Assembly: GCA_035693025.1 (NCBI GenBank)
Contig: DASSHI010000015.1
Span: forward strand, 5,324-69,323
From: VRUE01 sp035693025
GTDB lineage: Bacteria; Actinomycetota; Thermoleophilia; Solirubrobacterales; 70-9
Direction of reading: 5' to 3'
DNA: 64,000 nt
The notes below the pieces were generated by a model that had not been told where the DNA came from, did no database searches, and saw only the letters and a list, made by a program, of their open reading frames with translations. A program made the translations under genes and the position numbers. Shown piece by piece: positions 24,630 through 33,186 of the stretch (its first letter is position 1; each line of letters begins with the position of its first letter).

Positions 24630-25334
24630 TCAGCCCCCGGGTGGGCTCAGAGGCTCTGCCTCTAGGAGTTTCTCGGCCTGGCGGGATTGGCGCAGCGCCT
24701 CGTCCTGGCCGAGGTAGGGAACGGTCGTGATGTAGACGATGTCCGGCAGCAGCTCGCGCAGCCGCTCGGCGTTGCCGGCGAGGATCTGGCCGACGATCAG
24801 CGACTCGGCGCCGGAGAGCGCGGCGCGTCCGGCGCTGGAGGGGATCGCTTCCTCCTCGATCGGATCGTCGCGGCCGCGGTCGAGCAGCGACTGCAGGACC
24901 CGCTTGCCGGACGAGTAGAGCTCGAACGCGCGGTCGCCGGTGGCGGGCGCCTCGACCAGCGCCATGCGGGCAAAGGCAGGGCGGCTCGCCAGCAGGTCGA
25001 GGAACTCGGCGACCGCATCCCGGACCATCGTCGCCCAGGGCTTGTCCGGAGAGTAGACCGAGAGGATGCGCCCCATCGCGTCGGCGAGCGAGACCTCCAT
25101 CGCTGCGTGGAAGCAGTCCTCCTTGTCCTTGAAGAGCTCGTAGAAGGTGGCGCGCGAGACGCCGGCGGGCTCGCAGATGTCGGCGATCGTCGTCGCGCCA
25201 TACCCTTTGCCCGCGCAGCTGTCCGCCATCGCGACGAGGATCCGTTCGCGCTGGGAGTGGGCGACGAGCGGCTCGGTGAGATCCTCACGTCCGGCGGGTA
25301 GCTGCTCCCTCTCGATCACTCCGCTCAAATTCAC
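24630..25334 (-). CDS. TetR-family transcriptional regulator (tandem copy 3)
   Basis: 234 residues from GTG at 25334. HTH: GYGATTIADICEPAGVSRAT, FYELFKDKEDCF; tail LLPDIVYITTVPYLGQDEA. First gene of the three-TetR operon, divergent to gadB. Its upstream sequence contains a 19-base block identical to that before another TetR at 53586-54215, including a TACAAT -10-like element only about 11 bases before the start, implying a near-leaderless transcript. The longer N-terminal arm (NLSGVIEREQLPAGREDL) is unlike the other copies. Confidence 0.88.
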   Translation of the reverse strand: MNLSGVIEREQLPAGREDLTEPLVAHSQRERILVAMADSCAGKGYGATTIADICEPAGVSRATFYELFKDKEDCFHAAMEVSLADAMGRILSVYSPDKPWATMVRDAVAEFLDLLASRPAFARMALVEAPATGDRAFELYSSGKRVLQSLLDRGRDDPIEEEAIPSSAGRAALSGAESLIVGQILAGNAERLRELLPDIVYITTVPYLGQDEALRQSRQAEKLLEAEPLSPPGG

Positions 25335-25337
25335 GAT

Positions 25338-25356
25338 AAACGCGATTGTACACCCC
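25338..25356 (-). promoter_or_regulatory. Shared TetR promoter/operator element, copy 1
   Basis: Plus-strand AAACGCGATTGTACACCCC, identical over 19 bases to 54222-54240. On the coding (minus) strand it reads GGGGTGTACAATCGCGTTT, with TACAAT as a good -10 hexamer and TGTACA as a palindromic core. Both copies sit immediately upstream of TetR genes, at 4 and 7 bases from the start codons. Confidence 0.55.
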
Positions 25357-25429
25357 CGGCGTATCTCTGTGGACGCTTGAGTACCGAGTTAATAATTAAT
25401 CTCCCCGGCCCGACCCGACTAGGAGTCCT

Positions 25430-26806
25430 ATGAACAAGCCACTCAGCGGCGAAGAGGCAGCGAAGCTCTACGGGAACCGCTTTCTCACCGAAGACGCTCC
25501 CGCCGCCGCCTTTCCGCCCAGCGGGATGGCGGCGCTGGACGCGATGCGCCTGGTCGACGAGGAACTGGCGCTGGAGGGCGACCCGCAGCGCAACCTCGCC
25601 ACCTTCGTCACCACCTGGATGGAGCCGGAGGCGCAGCGGATCATCGCCGAGAACCTCTATCGCAACTTCATCGACCACGCCGAGTATCCGATCTCGGCCG
25701 AGATCGAGAAACGCTGCATCCGCATGCTCGCCGACCTCTACCACGCCCCCGGCGAGACGACCGGCACCCGCACCCAGGGCTCTTCGGAGGCGATCATGCT
25801 CGGCGCCCTCTCGCTGAAGTGGAAGTGGAAGCAGCGCCGCGAAGCCGAATCGAAGCCGGTCGACAAGCCGAACCTGATCTTCGGCGGCGACGTGCACGTC
25901 GTCTGGGAGAAGTTCTGTCGCTACTTCGACGTCGAGCCGCGGATCGTGCCCCTGCAGGACGGCAAATACGTGATCGGGCCCGAGGACGTGCAGCCCCACG
26001 TCGACGAGAACACGATCGGGGTCGCCGCGGTGCTCGGCACCACCTTCACCGGCCACGCCGATGACATCGTCGGGATCAACGAGCTGCTCGTCGACCTCAA
26101 GGGCGAGCGGGGCCTCGACGTGCCGCTCCACATCGACGCCGCCAGCGGCGGCTTCGTCTGGCCCTTCCTCTATCCGGACTCCGAATGGGACTTCCGCCTC
26201 GAGCAGGTGCGCTCGATCAACGTCTCGGGCCACAAGTTCGGCCTCGTCTACCCGGGAATCGGCTGGCTCGTCTTCCGGGAGGAATCCGACCTCGCCGAGG
26301 ATCTCGTCTTCTACGAGAACTACCTGGGGAAAACCGATGCGACCTTCACGCTCAACTTCTCGACCGGCGCCTCGATGGTGCTCGCCCAGTACTACAACTT
26401 CGTCCGCTACGGGCGCGACGGCTACACCTACGTCATGAAGGCGATGCAGGCCAATGCGAAGACCCTGGCGGAGAAGCTCGCGGCCGCCGGCGGCTTCGAG
26501 CTGATCGGCGACGGGGAGGAGCAGCTGCCGCTGGTCGCCTTCAGGCTCGCCGGGGAGAAGAGCTACGACGAGTTCGACCTCTCCTGGCAGCTGTCAGCCG
26601 AGCGCGGCTGGATGCTTCCCGCCTACACGATGCCTCCCAATGCCGAAGACGTGAAGGTCCTGCGTGCGCTGGTCAAGCAGACGCTCAGCCGCGAGCAGAT
26701 CGATCGGCTTGCAGACGACATCGAAACCGCCTGCTCGACGCTCGAGCAGAAGGGCGGGGCGCACCCCTCCGAGCGCAAGGCGATGAAACGCAGCCCGGGC
26801 TACTGA
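25430..26806 (+). CDS. gadB: Glutamate decarboxylase
   Basis: 458 residues, standard length for GadB; ATG at 25430 is preceded by AGGAG. PLP-dependent group II decarboxylase: TGTRTQGSSEAIMLGALSLK, the aspartate in HIDAASGGFVWPF and the Schiff-base lysine Lys269 in SGHKFGLVYPG. It converts glutamate to GABA and CO2, consuming a proton. In E. coli this drives acid resistance; here no GadC-type antiporter is adjacent, but an APC permease and a GABA-degrading set (aminotransferase, succinate-semialdehyde dehydrogenase) lie 5-11 kb downstream, so a metabolic GABA shunt is the better reading. Divergent from three TetR genes. Confidence 0.95.
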   Translation: MNKPLSGEEAAKLYGNRFLTEDAPAAAFPPSGMAALDAMRLVDEELALEGDPQRNLATFVTTWMEPEAQRIIAENLYRNFIDHAEYPISAEIEKRCIRMLADLYHAPGETTGTRTQGSSEAIMLGALSLKWKWKQRREAESKPVDKPNLIFGGDVHVVWEKFCRYFDVEPRIVPLQDGKYVIGPEDVQPHVDENTIGVAAVLGTTFTGHADDIVGINELLVDLKGERGLDVPLHIDAASGGFVWPFLYPDSEWDFRLEQVRSINVSGHKFGLVYPGIGWLVFREESDLAEDLVFYENYLGKTDATFTLNFSTGASMVLAQYYNFVRYGRDGYTYVMKAMQANAKTLAEKLAAAGGFELIGDGEEQLPLVAFRLAGEKSYDEFDLSWQLSAERGWMLPAYTMPPNAEDVKVLRALVKQTLSREQIDRLADDIETACSTLEQKGGAHPSERKAMKRSPGY

Positions 26807-26813
26807 GCCCGGG
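26794..26813 (+). terminator. Stem-loop at the end of gadB
   Basis: CCCGGGCT (26794-26801) and AGCCCGGG (26806-26813) form a perfect 8-bp stem with loop ACTG; the structure includes the gadB stop codon and lies between gadB and the convergent ferritin gene. No T-tract follows, so it may terminate weakly or protect the mRNA end. Confidence 0.4.
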
Positions 26814-26827
26814 CGCGCCGGTGGGCC

Positions 26828-27361
26828 TTACCCACCCATCCCCGCGGCGGGCGGCGCGGTCGCGTCGGAGCCGCCCTCGCCAGGCGCCTCGCGTGCGATG
26901 TAGTCCTCGGCCAGCAGCAGGTTCTCCTTGGAGCGCTCGACGACGTTGAGCAGGTCGCCCATCAGCGCGACCTCCTCGACCTGCTCCTTGACGAACCACT
27001 GCATGAACTGCTCGGCGCGGTAGTCCTTGACCTCGCGCGCCAGCTCGAACAGGGCGAAGATCTCCTCGCCGACGCGCTTCTCCTGATCGAGCGCCTTTTT
27101 CACCGGCGTCGTCCCGTCGGAGTAGCTCGTCTCCTGCGCCTTGATGTCGGGGATGCGGACCTCCTCGCCGACGTCGAGCAGGTACTGCACCATCATCATC
27201 GCGTGCTCACGCTCCTCCAGCGCCTGGCGGTAGAAGAAGGCGGCGAGGCGCGGTAGGGTTTCGGCGTCGTAGTAGACGGCCATCCCGACGTATTGCTGGG
27301 AGGCGGCGAACTCGTTGGCGATCTGCTCGTTGAGCGCAGCGGCGAAGCTCTTCTCGGGCAT
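26828..27361 (-). CDS. ftn: Ferritin
   Basis: 177 residues from ATG at 27361, chosen because AGGAGA precedes it (an upstream start at 27394 lacks this). Four-helix ferritin with ferroxidase residues: LNEQIANEFAASQQYVGMAV (Glu in helix A), QALEEREHAMMMVQYL (ExxH in helix B) and VKEQVEEVALMGDLLN (helix D). It stores iron as a mineral core in 24-mers after oxidising Fe(II). The C-terminus is Gly/Ala/Pro-rich. No heme-ligand methionine is evident, so ferritin rather than bacterioferritin. Convergent with gadB. Confidence 0.92.
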   Translation of the reverse strand: MPEKSFAAALNEQIANEFAASQQYVGMAVYYDAETLPRLAAFFYRQALEEREHAMMMVQYLLDVGEEVRIPDIKAQETSYSDGTTPVKKALDQEKRVGEEIFALFELAREVKDYRAEQFMQWFVKEQVEEVALMGDLLNVVERSKENLLLAEDYIAREAPGEGGSDATAPPAAGMGG

Positions 27362-27430
27362 GGTTCTCCTTGCTCGGCGGGACGGTGACTGCAACGTAGC
27401 CGAAAGCGCGAATTCGGCTGCCCGAAGCGT

Positions 27431-28492
27431 CTATTCGGCCCAGCGAAAGCCGCTCGGGGTCAGCCGCGGCAGCAGCGGGCTGGTCGGCAGCCCGGGCGGC
27501 GGCGGCGATTCGTTGTAGCCGCGGGGGGCGGTGTCGTTGGGGGTGTCGGGATGGAAGAGCGAGGCGAGCACCTGGATCTGGCCGCGCCCGACGTCGAGCT
27601 CCCACTGGCCGCCGCCGTAGGCGCCGATCCCGTGGTCGGCGCAGTAGTCGTAGGTCTCGCAGAGGTCGCGCAGGCCGCCGATCCGCGACGGCTTGACGTT
27701 GACCATGCGCGGCTGCCAGGGCAGTGCCTCGATGTCGGCGATCGAGTGAATAGGCGCGTCCCAGGTGAGCCGGTCGCGGACCGGTTCCAGCAGCGGCCGG
27801 GTCTCCTCGTTGACGTCCGGGTCCTCGAGCCATGCCTCGGGGAAGGCCTCGATCAACCGGGCGTAGAGCTCGGGGTCGGTTTCGACGTCGACCGGGGTGC
27901 CTTTGTAGAAGCCCTTGAGGTCGAGCGAGTCGACCGCGCCGGTCTCGGCCAGGGCGGCGATCAGCCCCTCGTCCCAGTCGTTGGTCGGGTCGAGCTTGAA
28001 ACGCAGGCCGGGGTAGGGGTCGAGCTTGCGGCGCAGCGTCTCGATCGAGGAGGGCTCCTCGGGCCCTCCGGCGAGCCGCATCGAGCAGACGAAGGTGACC
28101 GGGCGAGGATCGCGGCGCAGCGCCTTTGCGACGCCGGTACCGGCCTGCCGCAGGGCCAGGTCGAGCGCCGCTGCCTCGAAGGCCCAGCGGCGGTAGCGGC
28201 GCGAGACGTCGCGCTGCGGCTCGGCCGGGAAGGTGTCGACGCTGCCCATGAAGTCGCAGAACTCGCCCAGCGTGGCGAATCCGGTCAGGTCGAGCGTCGG
28301 GCCCGCGTCCTGCAAGGCGACGTGGTCGAGCGCGTCATAGGTGACGTCCTCGCCCAGGCCGTCCTCGCCGCCGCCCCAGATGTGGATGACGGTGCTGAGC
28401 CGTTCGAAGCCGGGGGTCTGGTACTCGAGCCCCTGCAGCTCGTAGCCCTCGATCTCCAGGGGAAGGTTGGCGAGCAGGTCGAACGTGGCCAC
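27431..28492 (-). CDS. Enolase-superfamily protein
   Basis: 353 residues from GTG at 28492. The C-terminal barrel shows LRFKLDPTNDWDEGLIAAL, then DLKGFYKGTPVD, AWLEDPDVNEET and MVNVKPSRIGGLRDLCETYD, matching the metal-ligand and catalytic-lysine strands of the mandelate racemase/muconate lactonising branch, though ligand spacing is atypical. Such enzymes abstract a proton alpha to a carboxylate (racemases, dehydratases, o-succinylbenzoate synthase). I cannot name the substrate. It is divergent from the PuuB-like oxidase across 37 bases, so the two are probably co-regulated. Confidence 0.75.
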   Translation of the reverse strand: MATFDLLANLPLEIEGYELQGLEYQTPGFERLSTVIHIWGGGEDGLGEDVTYDALDHVALQDAGPTLDLTGFATLGEFCDFMGSVDTFPAEPQRDVSRRYRRWAFEAAALDLALRQAGTGVAKALRRDPRPVTFVCSMRLAGGPEEPSSIETLRRKLDPYPGLRFKLDPTNDWDEGLIAALAETGAVDSLDLKGFYKGTPVDVETDPELYARLIEAFPEAWLEDPDVNEETRPLLEPVRDRLTWDAPIHSIADIEALPWQPRMVNVKPSRIGGLRDLCETYDYCADHGIGAYGGGQWELDVGRGQIQVLASLFHPDTPNDTAPRGYNESPPPPGLPTSPLLPRLTPSGFRWAE

Positions 28493-28529
28493 GAAGGCAC
28501 CCTACCGAGGTGGCACACTGGCCAAACGG

Positions 28530-29975
28530 ATGAAGCACACGGCGCACGGCTACTGGCTGGAGGAGGCTGGAGAGGTCGCCCCGCTTCCGCCGTTGAACCG
28601 CGACCGGAGCGTCGACGTGGTCGTCCTCGGCGGCGGCTACACCGGCCTCTGGACGGCATGGCACCTGAAGAAGCTGGAGCCGGAGGCGAGCGTGGCGCTG
28701 CTCGAGGCCGGGGTCTGCGGGCATGGGCCGAGCGGGCGCAACGGCGGGTTCTGCAACTCGATGTGGTTCTCGCTGCCGAACATGCGGCGGCGCTGGGGGG
28801 ATGCGGCGGCGCTGGCCGTGGCCCGCGCCGCCCGCGAGGCGATCGACGCAGTGGAGGCGTTCTGCGTCGAGGAGGGCGTCGACGCCTGGTTCCGGCGCGG
28901 CGGGTACCTGCAGGTCTCGACCGCCGCCGCCCACGACGGGATCTGGGACGAGGCCTCGATTGCGTGCGTCGAGCTCGGCGAGCCCGGCGCGGTTGAGGCG
29001 CTCGACGCCGGCGGGGTCGCCGCCCGCTGCGCCTCGCCGGCCTTCCGCGGCGGCGCCTTCTACGCCGACGCCGCGACCGTGCAGCCGGCCCGCCTGGCGC
29101 TCGGCCTGCGCGAGCGCCTGCTCGCCGCCGGCGTCGAGATCTACGAGCGCTCCCCGGTGCGCCGCCTTTCCGCCGATCGAAGCTTTGTGGGGTCTATGGA
29201 CCCCCAAAAGCTTCCAGATCCGCCGGGGGCCGAGGTCGTGGCGACGACCGCGGGTGGCTCGGTGCGGGCGGGGGCCGCTGTCGTCGCGATCGGCGGCGCC
29301 GCGAAGGCGCCGCGGGGGCCGTTGCGCAACTCGCTCACCCTCAGCTCCTCGCACATCGTGCTCACCGAGCCGGTACCGGAGCTGCTCGAGGAGATCGGCT
29401 GGACCGGCGGCGAGTGCATCACCGACAGCCGCACCCTGGTCGACTACTTCCGCACCACCCCCGACGGTCGCATCGCCTTCGGCTGGGGCGGTGGCCGCAT
29501 TGCGCCGGGCGCCCGCCTGCACGGCCGCTCCGAGCTCGACCGCGAGGTCGTGGCGGCCACCGCCGAGCGGCTCTACGCCTACTTCCCCGGGCTGGCGGGG
29601 AAGGGGATCACCCACGCCTGGGGTGGGCCGATCGACGTCTCCCCGACCCACACCCCGCTCGTCGTCCCCCTGGCCGGCAGCCGCAGCTTCGCCGCCGCCG
29701 GCTACACCGGCAACGGCGTCGGCCCCGCCAACATGGTCGCCCGCACGCTCGCCTCCCTGGCCCTCGAGCGTCGCGACGGATACTCGCTGCTCCCCTTCGT
29801 CGACCCGTCTCCACAGCATGTGCCCCCGGAGCCCTTCCACTGGCTGGGCGGCGAGACGATCCGCCGCGCACTTGCCGCCAAGGAGGAGGCCGAGCTTGCG
29901 GGCCGCGTCCCGCACCCGGTCAGCGCGGCGGTTTCGAAGATCCCGGCGCTGATCGGCTTCCACATCGGTCGCTGA
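28530..29975 (+). CDS. FAD-dependent amino-group oxidoreductase, PuuB-like (DAO family)
   Basis: 481 residues. FAD-binding Rossmann motif VVVLGGGYTGLWTAWHL (residues ~30-46), GPSGRNGGFCNSMWF typical of gamma-glutamylputrescine oxidase and related amine oxidases, and C-terminal GYTGNGVGPANMVAR binding FAD. PuuB oxidises gamma-glutamylputrescine to the aldehyde on the route to GABA, which suits the GABA genes downstream. Residues 216-231 (RSFVGSMDPQKLPDP region) are encoded by a 46-base imperfect palindrome that looks inserted in frame. Substrate assignment is inference from family and context. Confidence 0.85.
   Translation: MKHTAHGYWLEEAGEVAPLPPLNRDRSVDVVVLGGGYTGLWTAWHLKKLEPEASVALLEAGVCGHGPSGRNGGFCNSMWFSLPNMRRRWGDAAALAVARAAREAIDAVEAFCVEEGVDAWFRRGGYLQVSTAAAHDGIWDEASIACVELGEPGAVEALDAGGVAARCASPAFRGGAFYADAATVQPARLALGLRERLLAAGVEIYERSPVRRLSADRSFVGSMDPQKLPDPPGAEVVATTAGGSVRAGAAVVAIGGAAKAPRGPLRNSLTLSSSHIVLTEPVPELLEEIGWTGGECITDSRTLVDYFRTTPDGRIAFGWGGGRIAPGARLHGRSELDREVVAATAERLYAYFPGLAGKGITHAWGGPIDVSPTHTPLVVPLAGSRSFAAAGYTGNGVGPANMVARTLASLALERRDGYSLLPFVDPSPQHVPPEPFHWLGGETIRRALAAKEEAELAGRVPHPVSAAVSKIPALIGFHIGR
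29175..29220 (+). repeat. Imperfect palindrome inside the oxidoreductase coding sequence
   Basis: GATCGAAGCTTTGTGGGGTC (29175-29194), loop TATG, then GACCCCCAAAAGCTTCC and AGATC (to 29220). Pairing: 6 bp inner stem, 2 mismatches, 8 bp (GAAGCTTT/AAAGCTTC), a 2-base bulge, then GATC/GATC. It is much richer in A/T than the surrounding gene and keeps the reading frame. Confidence 0.7.
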
Positions 29976-30017
29976 CGTATCTGCCGGGGGAGCTGTCGAC
30001 CCGGTGAATCCCGGCCG

Positions 30018-31571
30018 TCACTCCGCCACTCCGGTCGGGCCGGGGGGCGGCGCTTCGCCCTCGAGGAAGCCCGCCGGCACGACTTCGGGCCTGCGCCGGA
30101 AGAAGCTGGGGACCTTGTTCCACTGCACGCACATCAGGATCACCCCGAGGATCAGGAAGAAGACGGCGATCACCAGCGGCGGGCCGAGGCCGAGCCAGGA
30201 GTTGCCGGATTCCGAGTTCGCCGGGTCGGCGAGTTCGATCCCGTTCTTGATCAGCAGGTAGAAGAGGATCGCGCCCCCGACCGTCGGGCCGACGCCGATG
30301 AAGAAGAAGTTCTTGACGCTGCGCGTCAGCTCACGGCGATAGTAGATCGTGCAGGCGAAGCCGGTGAGGCCGATGTAGAAGGCGATCATCAGCCCCAGCG
30401 CGGCCAGCGAGTCGAAGAGGATGTCTTCGCTGAAGATCGTCAACCCGACGTACCAGACGATCGAGAGCGCCCCCATCAGGATGGTCGAGACGTGCGGGGT
30501 CAGGTAGCGGGGATGGACCTTGCCGAGGCTGCCCGGCAGCGCGTGGGCGCGGGCCATCGAGAGGGTGGTGCGGGCGGTGGGCAGGATCGTCGTCTGGGTC
30601 GACGCAGCCGCCGAGGTCAGGACGGCGATGATCAGCAGCTTGTCGAGCGGCGATCCGAAGACTTCGGTGCCCAGCGAGCTGAGCACGTCTTCCTGATGTT
30701 CGATCAGGCCTTCGACTCCGGCGTAGGCCTGCGCCGCGAAGGCGACGATGACGTACACGCCGAGCAGGATCAGGGTGGCCACGACCGTCGCCTTGCCTGG
30801 CGCCTCGTCGGAGTTCTCGGTCTCCTCGTTGACGGCGGCGGTCGTGTCCCAGCCCCAGTAGATGAAGACCGCCAACAGCATTCCCGCCGAGATCTCAGAG
30901 GGGCTGAGCCCGAACGGGTTGATCCAGGAGATGTCGGGGTGGATCGAGGCCGGCGGGCCGCTGCCGGCGTAGACCTTGACCAGCGCGACCACGGCGAACA
31001 GCGCCAGGGTGACGATCTCCGCCGTGAGCAGGCCGATCTGGGTGCGCGCCGAGAGCTCGATCCCGATTACGACGATCACGGTCATGATCGCGATCCAGAA
31101 GACGCCCACCGCGGTCACCGCGACGGTCGACGCGGCCGCCGAGTTCCAGCCGACGAGGAGGAAGGTGTAGAGACCGGCGATCTGGGCGAGGTTGGCCATC
31201 ACGATGATGTCGGCGACGACGATCGCCCAGCCGGCGAGCCAGCCCAGCTGGGGGCCCATCGCCTTGGTCACCCAGGAGAAGCTCGTTCCGCAGTCCGGGT
31301 CGGCTCTGTTCATGTAGTAGTAGCCGCCCGCGACGAGGAACATCGGGATGAAGCTGATCAGCAGGATCGCCGGCGACTCGAGGCCGACCGCGGCCGCGAC
31401 GAATCCCAAGGTGGCGGCGAGGCTGTAGCCGGGAGCGGTGGAAGCGACGCCGATCACGACGCTGGAGGCGAAGCCGATCGCGTTCTTCTTCAGGCCCTTC
31501 TCGCCGCTGCTCGGCGCGGGGGGAGTCCTGGCCCCGGTCGAGCCGGGCGTCGGAACGGCTGCACTCTCCAT
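30018..31571 (-). CDS. APC-family amino acid/GABA permease
   Basis: 517 residues with about 12 hydrophobic helices. The N-terminal KKNAIGFASSVVIGVASTAP, DPDCGTSFSWVTKAMGPQLG and WGWDTTAAVNEETENSDEAP are hallmarks of amino acid-polyamine-organocation transporters. The first ~25 residues are Ser/Pro-rich and cytosolic; the last 25 end in a Pro/Gly-rich tail. It probably imports amino acids, GABA or putrescine in symport with protons. It is divergent from the GABA-type aminotransferase gene across ~220 bases containing repeated ACAAGTCGC motifs, supporting co-regulation. Confidence 0.88.
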   Translation of the reverse strand: MESAAVPTPGSTGARTPPAPSSGEKGLKKNAIGFASSVVIGVASTAPGYSLAATLGFVAAAVGLESPAILLISFIPMFLVAGGYYYMNRADPDCGTSFSWVTKAMGPQLGWLAGWAIVVADIIVMANLAQIAGLYTFLLVGWNSAAASTVAVTAVGVFWIAIMTVIVVIGIELSARTQIGLLTAEIVTLALFAVVALVKVYAGSGPPASIHPDISWINPFGLSPSEISAGMLLAVFIYWGWDTTAAVNEETENSDEAPGKATVVATLILLGVYVIVAFAAQAYAGVEGLIEHQEDVLSSLGTEVFGSPLDKLLIIAVLTSAAASTQTTILPTARTTLSMARAHALPGSLGKVHPRYLTPHVSTILMGALSIVWYVGLTIFSEDILFDSLAALGLMIAFYIGLTGFACTIYYRRELTRSVKNFFFIGVGPTVGGAILFYLLIKNGIELADPANSESGNSWLGLGPPLVIAVFFLILGVILMCVQWNKVPSFFRRRPEVVPAGFLEGEAPPPGPTGVAE

Positions 31572-31643
31572 TGCGCTCCTGTCACCTCCTCCCTGCCATG
31601 TGGACAGCGAATTCCCGCCACGGTACGCCTTTGGCGAATCGGC

Positions 31644-31700
31644 ACAAGTCGCAGATGTCCCAAACTTCCGCAGGAGACTTATCCATCTTGTACAAGTCGC
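31644..31700. promoter_or_regulatory. Candidate operator in the permease/aminotransferase divergent region
   Basis: ACAAGTCGC occurs at 31644-31652 and again at 31692-31700 (48 bases, close to whole helical turns apart). The second copy overlaps the 10-base palindrome CTTGTACAAG (31687-31696). A regulator of both divergent genes, such as the PucR-type protein encoded at 33187, could bind here; that is inference. Confidence 0.4.
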
Positions 31701-31789
31701 GCCCCCTGACTTGACCGATCGACCACTTGAATGAGAGAGTTGAGCGAGCTAGCTTTATCCAGAACGTCGTAATCCGAGAGGAGTAGCGC

Positions 31790-33175
31790 ATGGCCATTGC
31801 GTCCCAGGCATCCGCAGCGCTCGACACCAGCCTCCAGGATCTGGCCATGCGGCATCTCTGGATGCACTTCTCGCGAATGGGCTCCTACGGGCCCGGCCAC
31901 GAGATCCCGATCATCACCCGCGGCGAGGGCTGTTACGTATACGACGAGCACGGCAACCGCTACCTCGACGGCCTCTCCGCGCTCTTCTGCGTCAACGCCG
32001 GCCACGGCCGCGCCGAGTTGGGCGAGGCGGCGGCGCGCCAGGTCGAAGAGCTCGACTTCTACACGCTGTGGAGCTACGCGCACCCGCGCGCGATCGAGCT
32101 CGCCGCGCGGATCGCCGCGCTCGCCCCCGGCGACCTCAACCGCGTCTTCTTCACCTCGGGCGGCTCGGAGGCGGTCGAGTCGGCGCTGAAGCTCGCCCGC
32201 AACTACCACCGGGCGTTGGGCAAAGGACAGAAGCACAAGGTGATCGCGCGGGAGATCGCCTACCACGGCACCTCGCTCGGCGCCCTCTCCGCAACCGGCA
32301 TCACCGAGCTGCGCTCGCAGTTCGAGCCACTCGTGCCCGGCGGCTGCCACGTCGCCAACACCAATGTCTATCGCTGGCCAGTCGACCGCCACCCGCTCTG
32401 GGCGGCGGATGCGATCGAGGAGCGGATCGAATTCGAGGGGCCGGAGACGGTCGCCGCGGTGATCGTCGAGCCGGTGCAGAACGCGGGCGGTTGTTTCGTC
32501 CCGCCGGAGGGCTACTTCGAGCGGGTCCGCGAGATCTGCGACCGCCACGACGTGCTGATGATCTCCGACGAGGTGATCTGCGCCTGGGGCCGCCTCGGCC
32601 ACTACTTCGGCTGCGAACGCTTCGGCTACGTCCCCGACATCGTCACCGTCGCCAAGGCGCTGACCTCGGCCTACGCCCCGATGGGCGCCGTGATCGCCGA
32701 CGACCGCATCGCCGAGCCCTTCATGCAGGGCGACGCCTCCTTCGCACACGGCTTCACCTTCGGTGGCCATCCGGTCGCCTCGGCGGTGGCGATGGCCAAC
32801 CTCGACGTCTACGAGCACGAGGACCTCTGCGGGCACGTGCTCGCCAAGGAGGGCGAGTTCCGCCAGATGCTGGAGACGCTGCACGACCTGCCGATCGTCG
32901 GCGACGTGCGCGGCGCCGGCTTCTTCCAGGCAATCGAGCTGGTCAAGGACAAGGAGACGAAGGAGAGCTTCGGCGACGAGGAGGCCGAGGACCTGCTGCG
33001 CGGCTTCCTCTCCGGCGAGCTCTACAAGCGCGGCCTGATCTGCCGTGCCGACGATCGCGGCGACCCGGTGATCCAGCTGGCGCCGCCGCTGATCGCCGAC
33101 ACCGAGCAGTTCGAGGAGATCCACGACGTATTGCGGGGGGTACTGACGGACGCGTGGGAGCGGGTCCGGAGATAG
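31790..33175 (+). CDS. Class III aminotransferase (GABA/putrescine/beta-alanine type)
   Basis: 461 residues from ATG at 31790, preceded by GAGAGGAG. PLP fold type I, class III: FTSGGSEAVESALKLARNYH (cofactor phosphate), AYHGTSLGALSATG, Asp260 in MISDEVICAWGR and the Schiff-base lysine Lys289 in TVAKALTSAYAP. Enzymes of this branch move the amino group of GABA, putrescine or beta-alanine to pyruvate or 2-oxoglutarate. Neighbouring alanine dehydrogenase and succinate-semialdehyde dehydrogenase suggest GABA (or a polyamine) as donor and pyruvate as acceptor; that is inference. Followed by the regulator gene after 11 bases. Confidence 0.9.
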   Translation: MAIASQASAALDTSLQDLAMRHLWMHFSRMGSYGPGHEIPIITRGEGCYVYDEHGNRYLDGLSALFCVNAGHGRAELGEAAARQVEELDFYTLWSYAHPRAIELAARIAALAPGDLNRVFFTSGGSEAVESALKLARNYHRALGKGQKHKVIAREIAYHGTSLGALSATGITELRSQFEPLVPGGCHVANTNVYRWPVDRHPLWAADAIEERIEFEGPETVAAVIVEPVQNAGGCFVPPEGYFERVREICDRHDVLMISDEVICAWGRLGHYFGCERFGYVPDIVTVAKALTSAYAPMGAVIADDRIAEPFMQGDASFAHGFTFGGHPVASAVAMANLDVYEHEDLCGHVLAKEGEFRQMLETLHDLPIVGDVRGAGFFQAIELVKDKETKESFGDEEAEDLLRGFLSGELYKRGLICRADDRGDPVIQLAPPLIADTEQFEEIHDVLRGVLTDAWERVRR

Positions 33176-33186
33176 GCGCCCAGGCG

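Noticed and set aside
32068..33180. N-terminal extension of the PucR regulator through the aminotransferase gene
   Set aside because: The extension is Arg-rich shadow sequence; the PucR domain begins at the ATG at 33187.
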